DNA of 6,034 nt, from the NCBI GenBank assembly GCA_902793515.1, contig CADBDO010000061.1:1-6034 (forward strand), written 5' to 3'. The notes beneath the pieces were generated by a model, which saw nothing but the letters and a program-made list of their open reading frames with translations, did not search any database and was not told the DNA's origin. The position numbers were made by a program, and so were the translations under genes. Shown here in pieces: positions 1 through 6,034 of the stretch (positions are counted from its first letter, which is position 1; every line of letters starts with the position of its first letter). The stretch is from an uncultured Erysipelotrichaceae bacterium. Lineage in GTDB: Bacteria > Bacillota_I > Bacilli_A > RFN20 > CAG-826.

Positions 1-1956
1 ACCCTTAAGGAGGAAGGAAATGCTATATGTGTCGAACCTATAAAGGAGTTCGCCATAGCCAGCATCCTGGAAGTTAGCGACGATGGAGGACATAAGCGAG
101 TTCGCATCGGACTGCGGGAGTTCTCTTAAGGCCGCCTCATAATCGACGAGGGAGCAAGAGACGATATAGCCACGGGCGGTCTTGGCTTTGAGCTCACGGT
201 TGACATCGATCGAAAGAGCCTGAGCGTTCTTGATGAGGAGGGAATCATCGACGAGGTGGCTGCCAGCGACAAGGCCTTGGGTCGTGCCACGCTCGATCAT
301 GATGGTCGATTCGTCGTTATTCGCTCCACGGTACTGGAGAATCGAGATCTGGGATTCGGATGGGCCGATACTTGGGATGACACGGTGGTCAGCGCCGTAT
401 CTAAGAGGGCAATGGCTGCATGGTTTGTCATGGCCTGTACGAAGCACTTTGTAGCAGATATCGCCTTCTTTTGCGCCTGGGAAAGCGTGCTTAAGGTTAT
501 CCGACATGTAAGTGATCGTGTGGGTTGGACGGTCGACGGAATAGAGGTATCTGCTCGTTCTGGAGGCAAGGTTATCAAGAAGGTCATGGAGGGAATCGTC
601 TCTCTTGGCGAGGATGTTGCCGATGAGCATGTTGCTGAAGAAAGAGACCGCGGTCATGAAGTCTTCTTTGAATGAGATCGAGGTTCCACTTCTCTTGTTT
701 GGAGAAAGCATGTAGATGAAACCGTAGTCGTTATTTGGGGAATCGAGGGTGGCGATGAAGAAGGATTCCATTCCTAAGGAAAGGATTGGGACGAATGATG
801 GTTGGAGGACGGAACCGAACCGGGAGAAGCCTTTGTTTCCTTCGACACGGGCAGTCTCAAAGAGGAGTCGGTAGTCTTTTGTCTTCTCACCATATTCATA
901 GACGCCGGCGACTTCGAAATCGCTTTGGGTCATGAGCCACTGGATGGCGTTCTTTAGGGCTTCGATCTCGCCTGCGTAATCCTTCGCGTGCTTGATCTCG
1001 TATTCCCATTTCTCGAAGTTGGCGAGGAAGAGAATTCTCTTTGAGGATTCACTAAGAATGCGGTGAGGATAGTAGACGTCTTTGACGCCGTAGCTGAGAT
1101 TGACTTCCCCTTCTTCTTTGAGGGCTTTCTCAGCCTCATCTAAGAAGTTATTGAGGGAGCAATACGGATAGATGACTCCGCCGATTTTGGCGTGCACAAA
1201 CTTCTCAACGGAAGTTGACTTATCGATCTTCAAAACGTTGAAATTCGTGACAAATCCCTCACAAACGGTCTCTAAACCGAGGAAGGATTCGACGTTGAAG
1301 ATATAAAGGACGAGGGTCTTCTCATCATATTTGCCAAGCATCGAATGAGGGAAGGTTTCTCTCACTTTGGCGGTCAAGGCTTCGAAGTCTTTTTCTTCGT
1401 AGGTCTTCGCGCCCTCTAAAGAGATCAAGAGGAGAGCGCTTCGATATGAATCGTTCTTCTGGACTTCTTTCTTTAAGTTCTCAGCGAATGTCTCTTTGTC
1501 ATAGACAAGACCCTGTTCGATGTCTTTGTTGATAGCCTCGTCACTAGCTTTGCCAACATAGACAAGACGATAGTTCGAATAGTCGGCGATCGCCTGGTTC
1601 ATCTGCTGCTGAATCTCAGTGAAAGCAGGGAGAACATTGTCATAATCCTTATTGATGGTCAAGAAGTTGCCATCGGCGAAGCTTCTGATCTGGGAACTGA
1701 TGTCTTTGGCGAGTTTGTCAGCTTTCCTTGTGTAATCAAGGCCAAGATGGATGATGATGGCCGAAACCGTCAAAGCGGAGACGAGGAGGACGCTGAAACT
1801 CACCCACAGAAGGAGTTTGTTCTCAAAATAGTAGGCAAACGGGATGCCAACGGCCGAAATGACGAAGAAGCCAAGGAAGATGGCGCCGACCACTGTCGAT
1901 GCGCGGTTCTTAAGGAAGGCCTTAAGGTTGACGAGTTTGGTTTTGTTCTTTTTCAT
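1..1956 (-). CDS. Membrane-bound multidomain signalling protein (HAMP-like, GGDEF-like, GAF-like, Cys-PAS, GGDEF-like), 3' end outside window
   Basis: Reverse-strand reading from the ATG at 1956 stays open for 652 codons to the window edge, so the C-terminus is missing. Two membrane segments lie at about residues 20-43 and 48-73 with only a very short loop between them, so there is no room for an extracellular sensor domain. A HAMP-like helical linker follows (about 74-128). A degenerate GGDEF fold spans about 165-285, with GKYDE (208-212) where GGDEF should be, and the late motif AKIGGVIYP (256-264) followed by a DEAEKAL helix. A GAF-like region (about 325-450) and a PAS-like region (about 465-556) with Cys501, Cys513 and Cys516 come next. 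A second GGDEF-like fold starts near 585, with YRFDTYSISF (639-648) in place of the RYGGDEF strand turn. By family precedent an EAL domain could follow outside the window, but none is seen. The start is supported by an AAGGAG site overlapping the preceding stop. Domain calls are from pattern; the GAF call is the weakest. A sensory or scaffold role is inferred, since neither GGDEF-like module looks able to make c-di-GMP. Confidence 0.85.
   Translation of the reverse strand, partial: MKKNKTKLVNLKAFLKNRASTVVGAIFLGFFVISAVGIPFAYYFENKLLLWVSFSVLLVSALTVSAIIIHLGLDYTRKADKLAKDISSQIRSFADGNFLTINKDYDNVLPAFTEIQQQMNQAIADYSNYRLVYVGKASDEAINKDIEQGLVYDKETFAENLKKEVQKNDSYRSALLLISLEGAKTYEEKDFEALTAKVRETFPHSMLGKYDEKTLVLYIFNVESFLGLETVCEGFVTNFNVLKIDKSTSVEKFVHAKIGGVIYPYCSLNNFLDEAEKALKEEGEVNLSYGVKDVYYPHRILSESSKRILFLANFEKWEYEIKHAKDYAGEIEALKNAIQWLMTQSDFEVAGVYEYGEKTKDYRLLFETARVEGNKGFSRFGSVLQPSFVPILSLGMESFFIATLDSPNNDYGFIYMLSPNKRSGTSISFKEDFMTAVSFFSNMLIGNILAKRDDSLHDLLDNLASRTSRYLYSVDRPTHTITYMSDNLKHAFPGAKEGDICYKVLRTGHDKPCSHCPLRYGADHRVIPSIGPSESQISILQYRGANNDESTIMIERGTTQGLVAGSHLVDDSLLIKNAQALSIDVNRELKAKTARGYIVSCSLVDYEAALRELPQSDANSLMSSIVANFQDAGYGELLYRFDTYSISFLLKG
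409..456 (-). other. Cys cluster C-x11-C-x2-C-P in the PAS-like region
   Basis: Inside the multidomain protein, residues 501-517 read CYK...KPCSHCP, with Cys501, Cys513 and Cys516. From memory, similar CY...PCxxCP signatures occur in PAS-like sensor regions of various bacterial signalling proteins. Three close cysteines suggest metal, Fe-S or redox sensing, but no ligand can be read from the sequence. Confidence 0.6.
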
Positions 1957-1963
1957 GGCCTTT

Positions 1964-1969
1964 CTCCTT
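1964..1969 (-). promoter_or_regulatory. Ribosome binding site AAGGAG overlapping upstream stop
   Basis: On the minus strand the sequence reads TAAGGAGAAAGGCCATG. The Shine-Dalgarno AAGGAG shares its first two bases with the TAA stop of the nucleosidase-like gene and sits 7 nt before the ATG at 1956. It fixes the start of the multidomain protein and suggests that translation of the two genes is coupled. Confidence 0.85.
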
Positions 1970-2699
1970 ATTCGTTAACATCCTCAGTGCGGGCGACGAG
2001 GATTCGGGTGATGATCTTGCCGATTGTCGGCATCATCTCTAAGCCCGTGCGGATGTAGTTGATTCTTTCGCGTTCTTTGCCCATTTGCATCGCGACGCCT
2101 TTGATGGTCAAAAGGGCGGTGTTATTAAGATGGCAAACCATCGCGATAGCGGCGCTTGTGTTGTCGTAAGCGCGCATATTCTCTTCTTGGACGAGGAAGT
2201 GGTTCTGGACGATGGTTGAGACCTTGTTTGGCATGAAATAGAAAGAGGAACCAGAAAGAAGGAAGCCTCTTTGGACGTATCTCGTCGTCATGAGATAAGC
2301 GTTCTTCTCAGCGCGGTCATTGATCAGGTTATCGGCGACGAAGAATGGGTCTCTTCCTGGGATTTGGCCATAGACGCCCTCTTTGTTATCGGTGAAATCG
2401 ATGTCGGCGTAGAAATAACGGTCGGCGATGAATAAATCCCCTTGGCGGAGTTCATCGCTGAAGCTATAGACCGAACCGACATTGAAGACCATGTATGGGT
2501 CGAACTTCTCGATGATGAGGGTCATGATGATGCCGGCATCAACAAGTGATGGGCCTGTCGCGGCAACGATGCAATCCTCACGGAAAATGCTACCCTGATA
2601 GACTTTGAAGCCTCCGGTCAAGGTCACTTCTTTTGGATTCCCCATCTTCGCTTTGAAATAGAGGATATCGTCGCTAGTCGTACCGATTATGGCGATCAT
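1968..2699 (-). CDS. MTA/SAH nucleosidase-fold protein with lost catalytic residues (probable pseudoenzyme)
   Basis: A 243-residue cytosolic protein of the PNP/UDP phosphorylase family, closest by eye to 5'-methylthioadenosine/S-adenosylhomocysteine nucleosidase (E. coli Mtn, about 230 residues). Visible family landmarks are the N-terminal MIAIIG strand, ATGPS near 47-51, the FNVGS strand (72-76), QGDLFIAD (86-93), a well-matched YGQIPG (110-115) with FVAD (120-123), RGFLLSG (144-150) and AIAMVCH (184-190). Compared from memory with E. coli Mtn, the catalytic Asp197 (in ISDVAD) aligns with Met204 and the ribose-binding Glu174 with Thr181. Glu12 is replaced by Asp10 or Asp11, and the NTGSAGG loop reads NVGSVYS. 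Ordinary nucleoside hydrolysis is therefore unlikely; ligand binding, sensing or a changed reaction is possible. The gene starts inside the stop of the EAL gene (ATGA overlap) behind a strong AGGAGGT site, and is followed 11 nt later by the multidomain signalling gene. Fold assignment is fairly sure; loss of activity is inferred. Confidence 0.85.
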   Translation of the reverse strand: MIAIIGTTSDDILYFKAKMGNPKEVTLTGGFKVYQGSIFREDCIVAATGPSLVDAGIIMTLIIEKFDPYMVFNVGSVYSFSDELRQGDLFIADRYFYADIDFTDNKEGVYGQIPGRDPFFVADNLINDRAEKNAYLMTTRYVQRGFLLSGSSFYFMPNKVSTIVQNHFLVQEENMRAYDNTSAAIAMVCHLNNTALLTIKGVAMQMGKERERINYIRTGLEMMPTIGKIITRILVARTEDVNE

Positions 2700-4273
2700 T
2701 TGGCTACCTCCTCTTTTTTCTTTTTCTTCTCGAATGGGTTATTGCTAAGGAATCTCTGGAATTCGAATTCGCCAAGCGGGCGGCTATAGTAATAGCCTTG
2801 GACGGCGTCGATGCCAAGTTCCTTGACGATGTTCTTCTGGATTTCGGTCTCGACACCTTCGGCGATGGTCTTCATGCCTAAGGAATGCGAGATGTCGTTG
2901 ATACAACGGACAAGGTCACGGCTCTTCTGATCAAGCTCAACCTCATCGATGAAGGACTTGTCGATCTTAAGGGTGTCGAAAGGAATCTTCTTTAAAGAAG
3001 AGAAAGCCGAATAACCCATACCGAAGTCATCGATTGAGGTATCAAGGTCAAGGGCTTTGATCTTTCTGATCATGGCTGAGACGAAGACGGCGTCTTGAGC
3101 GGCCATGGATTCGGTGAGCTCAATCTCAATCCATTTAGGATTTATCTCGTATTTCTCCATCGTTTCCTTATAGAAAGTAAGGATATCTGGCGCAAGAGCG
3201 GTCTTTCTAGAGAGGTTGATGGAGACCTTAGGGATACGTTTCCCTTCGTTCTTCCATTTGATCATGTTCTTGCAAACCTGCTCGAAGACGTACTTATCGA
3301 CTTCGATGATACGGCCGGATTGCTCGGCAAACGGGATGAAGAGTGATGGCGGGAGAAGACCACGGGATGGGTGGTTCCATCTCACTAAGGCTTCAGCACC
3401 GAAGAAGGTATCGTTATGAAGGTCGAATTTAGGCTGATAGAAGACTTGGAGCTGCTCTTCGTTGATGGCGTTACCAAGTTCGCTAGAAAGGGAACGTTCG
3501 CCTTCGTCATCCATCATGAATTCCTCACTATAGACGATGACGTCGCTAGAGATACGGGATGAGAGGTTATAGGTGCCAGCGATTTGGGCTTTGTTATAGA
3601 CATCTTCGAAAGACTGGCCATGATGGGCGTGATAGACGCCACAAAGGATAGCGACATCAGGCATCGTGCCATCTTTCTCTAAGATGTAATTGACTCTTTG
3701 GCAGATGGACTGGAGTTCTTCGATGAAGAGAGATTCCTCCCCTCCTTTTTTGATGAGGATCCAACCCTTGATTGGGGAGAAGCCATAAGCGTAATTCTTA
3801 TTGTCTTTGCCAACCGCCTCATATATCGCGGTATGCAAAGCGTCATTGATGATACGCGGTCCTTTTTGGCCATAGATGCTGCGGAGTCGGGCGATGTTTC
3901 TGACATCGAGGACGGCGAAGAGGGATTCCGCTTTCCTTCTAAGCATCATGTAGCGGTAGTTCTGCTTTAAAGCAGATTCATTGAAGATATAGATTTCTTT
4001 CGTGAAGTTGTCTTTGGCGATATCCCTATCTATCGCTGACATCGCAAGGACATCTTGATAGAGAAGGGCGATGATGATGAGGACGGCGTTAGCGATGATG
4101 GTGACATAAAGGCTGACGATGAAACCAGGCTTGTAGAAGCCTCTGATCATGATCGTGTAAAGGATGATCGAGGCGATGGTGTTGATGCCTAAAAGGAGAT
4201 AGATGATATAGGCGTTCCTCTTGTGGGTCTTATAAGAGAAACGGGAAGCAAAAAAGTTAAGTAATCGTCTCAT
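2696..4273 (-). CDS. Membrane cyclic-di-GMP phosphodiesterase, degenerate GGDEF plus intact EAL domain
   Basis: A 525-residue protein predicted to hydrolyse cyclic-di-GMP to pGpG at the inner face of the membrane. Two TM segments lie at about 20-43 and 50-72, joined by a short loop. Residues about 115-250 have the GGDEF fold (VLDVRN at 121-126, then IINDAL), but the signature position reads YGFSPIKGW (163-171), so no cyclase activity is expected. The EAL domain spans about 268-510 and keeps all eight residues known to matter in RocR-type EAL enzymes: Glu294 (EALVRW), Asn353 (INLS), Glu385 (ELTES), Asp415 and Asp416 (DDFG), Lys436 (LKIDKSF), Glu472 (AEGVET) and Gln492 (QGYYYSRPL). Their spacing from Asn353 onward matches RocR exactly. 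The usual Thr in DDFGTGYS is Met419 here. A Lys-rich tail ends the protein. The start overlaps the peptidase stop by 4 nt (ATGA) behind an AAGGAG site, and the stop overlaps the next gene in the same way. The inactive GGDEF may serve as a regulatory nucleotide-binding module, as in other GGDEF-EAL hybrids. Confidence 0.95.
   Translation of the reverse strand: MRRLLNFFASRFSYKTHKRNAYIIYLLLGINTIASIILYTIMIRGFYKPGFIVSLYVTIIANAVLIIIALLYQDVLAMSAIDRDIAKDNFTKEIYIFNESALKQNYRYMMLRRKAESLFAVLDVRNIARLRSIYGQKGPRIINDALHTAIYEAVGKDNKNYAYGFSPIKGWILIKKGGEESLFIEELQSICQRVNYILEKDGTMPDVAILCGVYHAHHGQSFEDVYNKAQIAGTYNLSSRISSDVIVYSEEFMMDDEGERSLSSELGNAINEEQLQVFYQPKFDLHNDTFFGAEALVRWNHPSRGLLPPSLFIPFAEQSGRIIEVDKYVFEQVCKNMIKWKNEGKRIPKVSINLSRKTALAPDILTFYKETMEKYEINPKWIEIELTESMAAQDAVFVSAMIRKIKALDLDTSIDDFGMGYSAFSSLKKIPFDTLKIDKSFIDEVELDQKSRDLVRCINDISHSLGMKTIAEGVETEIQKNIVKELGIDAVQGYYYSRPLGEFEFQRFLSNNPFEKKKKKEEVAK
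2706..2712 (-). promoter_or_regulatory. Strong ribosome binding site AGGAGGT for the nucleosidase-like gene
   Basis: A near-perfect Shine-Dalgarno, AGGAGGT, lies 6 nt before the ATG at 2699 and inside the last codons of the EAL gene (around its EEVAK C-terminus). It is the strongest such site among the junctions here, so this gene may be translated well in addition to coupling through the 4-nt overlap. Confidence 0.85.
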
Positions 4274-5331
4274 TGCTTTTCTCCTTCCTTAGCGAGTTCG
4301 GCTAAAATCTTAGCCTTCTCTTCTTGCTTTATCCTTTCAAGCTCTTCCGATTTGGCGAGCTCTTCTTTGGCTTTCTTGAATTCTTCGAGGAAGAGGGCCT
4401 TCTGCTCCTTCTTCATCTCTTCCATCTCTTTCTCGATCTCTTTTCTCATCTGGTACTTCTCTTTGAAGATGAGGACGGCTTTTTCATCGGTTGGATCGAT
4501 TCCAGCGGCAAGCATCTCAGCGTTCAGTTCCTCTTCTTCTTTCTTCTTCTCGTCGCGGTATCCCTTGATGAAATCAACGACCGTCATCGCTCCGATGATG
4601 AGGATTGGGACGAGGATGGCGACTGGGACGAACCAGATGCTTTGGACGGTATGGAGGACGCCTCCGAAGAAGTGGCTGTGCGAGATGACGTTACCGACGT
4701 AGTACTTCGATTGGACGGTATCCCTATAGGTCGATTCAACGGCTTTGCCGGTGACTTTGGTGTACCATTCGGCGTTGAGGTTATCGCCGCAGGTGTAGAA
4801 AGTCATCTCGGATTTGCCGCTATAGTTAGGGATGATATGGGTGAGGGTGTGCTCTTTGTCTTCTTTCGAACGGGTCTGGAAGGATTTGCCTTCTTCAAGA
4901 AGAACGGTTTCGCCACCAGTGAGCCAGGTGAGACCGCTATCGACGCTATATTCGAAGGCAGGAGAGACTTCGAAAGAGCCTTTTTCCCCTGCTTTTGCCG
5001 GGGATTCCACGATTTCGATGACACGGTGGGAGACGCAATACCCGATCGTGTCGCTATAGAAGGCGATGATCTCGCCCGCTTTGACATCATTGACGTCTTT
5101 CTTCTGGATGACGACCCCTTCACCCGCGTCAAAGGAATCAGGGTTCTTCCCTTCCATTGAGTCGGTGAGGACTTCCATGAAGCTATAGCCGAAAAGAGAT
5201 GGGATGCCATAGTTGTTGTTCTTCGTGATGAACATATCGATCTGAAGTCCCAAAATCAAAACGATGAGGGCACCGAGGATGATGTCCACGATCTTCGAGG
5301 CGATTTTTTTCTTCTTCTTTTGCTCTTCCAT
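4270..5331 (-). CDS. Signal peptidase I, SipW/ER type (Ser-His-Asp), with insert and long cytoplasmic coiled-coil tail
   Basis: A 353-residue membrane peptidase expected to cleave signal peptides from exported proteins on the outer face of the membrane. A basic N-terminus (EEQKKKKKI) leads into TM1 at about 12-35. The nucleophile is Ser58 in LTDSMEG. The second catalytic position is His102 in VSHRVIEI, where the usual bacterial LepB type has Lys. Asp183 lies in YTCGDNLN. This is the pattern of SipW, archaeal and ER signal peptidases. TM2 lies at about 232-256. Two things are unusual: an insert of about 55 residues (112-170) between the His and Asp boxes, and a tail of about 95 residues after TM2, rich in Lys and Glu and probably helical/coiled-coil. 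SipW-like enzymes are usually near 190 residues. No good Shine-Dalgarno precedes the ATG, but an in-frame TAG directly upstream makes this the earliest possible start; only 4 nt separate it from the previous stop, so reinitiation is plausible. In Bacillus, SipW matures the biofilm matrix proteins TasA and TapA; whether similar substrates exist here cannot be seen. Confidence 0.9.
   Translation of the reverse strand: MEEQKKKKKIASKIVDIILGALIVLILGLQIDMFITKNNNYGIPSLFGYSFMEVLTDSMEGKNPDSFDAGEGVVIQKKDVNDVKAGEIIAFYSDTIGYCVSHRVIEIVESPAKAGEKGSFEVSPAFEYSVDSGLTWLTGGETVLLEEGKSFQTRSKEDKEHTLTHIIPNYSGKSEMTFYTCGDNLNAEWYTKVTGKAVESTYRDTVQSKYYVGNVISHSHFFGGVLHTVQSIWFVPVAILVPILIIGAMTVVDFIKGYRDEKKKEEEELNAEMLAAGIDPTDEKAVLIFKEKYQMRKEIEKEMEEMKKEQKALFLEEFKKAKEELAKSEELERIKQEEKAKILAELAKEGEKQ
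4281..4286 (-). promoter_or_regulatory. Ribosome binding site AAGGAG for the EAL gene
   Basis: AAGGAG lies 7 nt before the ATG at 4273, inside the last codons of the signal peptidase gene (its EGEKQ end). It supports this start and, with the ATGA overlap, implies translational coupling. Confidence 0.8.
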
Positions 5332-5335
5332 CTAA

Positions 5336-6034
5336 CTATTTGGCTTTCTTGATGCGGAAAACTTTCTCTTTGCTTTCTGGTTTTTCTTCTTTGGCGTCTT
5401 TCTTCACCTTGATGAACTTTGGCGAAGCCGCTTTCTTTGTTTCGGCGTGAGGACTGCCGACGAAGGTGATATGTCCGAATGGGTCGGTCTTGATTCCGCC
5501 GATATCGAGGGCGTACTTCGAATAGTCCCTACGGACGCGGACGACGGTAGGCGTGATCTTCTCGATTTTTTTGCTTGGGGCGATGATGGTCACTGTCTTT
5601 CCTCTTTCTTCTTCGGAGCGTTTCTCTTTTTCGATTTCGGCAAGGCGGGCTCCCTTTCTTTCTTCTTCGGCGAGCCTTTCCTCAAGGAAGGCGATTTTCT
5701 TGGCCTGGGCCTCGTTTTCTTTCTGGAGGGCCTCTAACTGTTCTTTGTCGGCGTTATATTGCTCAAGTGGAACGGTGAAGGTCGGTCCATCAGAGAGGGC
5801 TTCTTCGGAGACTGTCTCAACTGGAGCAGACTCCCCTGCAACCCCTTCGGATTGCTCCTGTGGCTCTTTTGGGAGGGCCTCTTCGCTAAGTGGCTCTGGT
5901 CCTTCGACGATTGGAGCAGGTCTTGCCTTGGCGAGCTCATCGGCGATCGATTCGTCAAGAGGAGCGTCTTCTTGCGCCATAGCGAGGATTCTTTCTCTCG
6001 CTTCTTTGAGAAGTTCGTTTTCTCTCGCTAAACG
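5336..6034 (-). CDS. Coiled-coil, acidic low-complexity protein of unknown function, 5' end outside window
   Basis: I do not recognise this protein. An ATG at 5980 would give 214 residues, but the same frame stays open upstream to the window edge, reads as a Leu/Glu/Arg-rich helix (LARENELLKEARERI) and the ATG has no Shine-Dalgarno. The true start is therefore probably beyond 6034. Counting from the 5980 ATG, residues about 1-70 are acidic and rich in Pro, Glu, Ser and Ala. Residues about 75-125 are a strongly predicted coiled coil (LEALQKENEAQ, FLEERLAEEERK). A short, more ordered-looking stretch follows at about 128-175 (VVRVRRDYSKYALDIGG, then GHITFVGSP). The C-terminus is very Lys-rich and ends KVFRIKKAK. 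No membrane segment is visible in this part. It stops at a TAG 4 nt before the signal peptidase start, so the two genes are almost certainly co-transcribed. A structural or scaffold role is only a guess from composition. Confidence 0.75.
   Translation of the reverse strand, partial: RLARENELLKEARERILAMAQEDAPLDESIADELAKARPAPIVEGPEPLSEEALPKEPQEQSEGVAGESAPVETVSEEALSDGPTFTVPLEQYNADKEQLEALQKENEAQAKKIAFLEERLAEEERKGARLAEIEKEKRSEEERGKTVTIIAPSKKIEKITPTVVRVRRDYSKYALDIGGIKTDPFGHITFVGSPHAETKKAASPKFIKVKKDAKEEKPESKEKVFRIKKAK

Noticed and set aside
256..675. Plus-strand open frame of 139 codons antisense to the multidomain gene
   Set aside because: The opposite strand is open for 652 codons with recognisable PAS and GAF-like patterns; no ribosome binding site or family motif supports the plus-strand frame.
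954..1139. Short minus-strand frame of 61 codons
   Set aside because: It lies inside the multidomain gene in another frame and is basic, repetitive and motif-free.
1..1956. Possible gene-free or decayed region at the left end
   Set aside because: Reading the minus strand from 1956 gives an uninterrupted 652-codon frame that simply has no stop inside the window.
1747..2058. Plus-strand open frame of 103 codons crossing a gene junction
   Set aside because: It spans the ends of two well-supported minus-strand genes and has a highly charged, unordered composition.
2759..2770. Tandem GAATTC-like palindrome
   Set aside because: It lies within the EAL coding region, encodes ordinary residues near the C-terminus and shows no flanking structure.
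2696..4273. Possibility that TGA encodes Trp (mycoplasma code), since Bacilli/Mollicutes-like features are present
   Set aside because: TGA ends two genes within ATGA overlaps, Trp is encoded by TGG throughout, and no in-frame TGA occurs in the long frames.
4324..5160. Plus-strand open frame of 278 codons antisense to the signal peptidase gene
   Set aside because: Its product is runs of Phe, Leu and Asp, as expected from reading a Lys/Glu-rich gene backwards. The minus-strand frame has a catalytic triad and membrane segments.

Overview
All genes in this window lie on the minus strand and form one tight, apparently co-transcribed cluster read from right to left. Gene junctions are a 4-nt gap, two 4-nt ATGA overlaps and an 11-nt gap. 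I see no promoter, terminator, RNA gene, mobile element, repeat array or gene-free stretch inside. Both end genes run off the window: the right-hand gene lacks its 5' part and the left-hand gene its 3' part, so the operon is longer than what is shown.

The organism looks like a Firmicutes/Bacilli-type bacterium, possibly one of the uncultured gut Bacilli/Erysipelotrichia-like lineages (low confidence). The signs are strong AGGAG Shine-Dalgarno sequences with 6-7 nt spacing, Lys/Glu-rich protein tails, a SipW/ER-type signal peptidase and a PAS domain with a PCxxCP motif. TGA acts as a stop at two gene ends and Trp is TGG, so this is not the mycoplasma code.

In transcription order the genes are: (1) 6034-5336, the C-terminal part of an acidic, coiled-coil, otherwise unrecognised protein. 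(2) 5331-4270, a two-TM signal peptidase with a Ser-His-Asp catalytic arrangement, a large insert and a long charged cytoplasmic tail. (3) 4273-2696, a two-TM protein with a degenerate GGDEF domain and an EAL domain that keeps all the catalytic residues of a cyclic-di-GMP phosphodiesterase. (4) 2699-1968, a protein of the MTA/SAH nucleosidase (PNP/UDP phosphorylase) fold that has lost key catalytic and ribose-binding residues. (5) 1956-1, a two-TM multidomain protein with HAMP-like, degenerate GGDEF, GAF-like, Cys-containing PAS and second degenerate GGDEF modules, cut by the window edge.

Taken together this reads as a membrane-associated signalling cassette around cyclic-di-GMP breakdown. 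One intact EAL enzyme is accompanied by three GGDEF-like modules that all lack the cyclase signature and by a probable nucleosidase pseudoenzyme, next to a secretion peptidase of the type that matures matrix proteins in Bacillus. The co-occurrence is visible; the functional link between the parts is inference.
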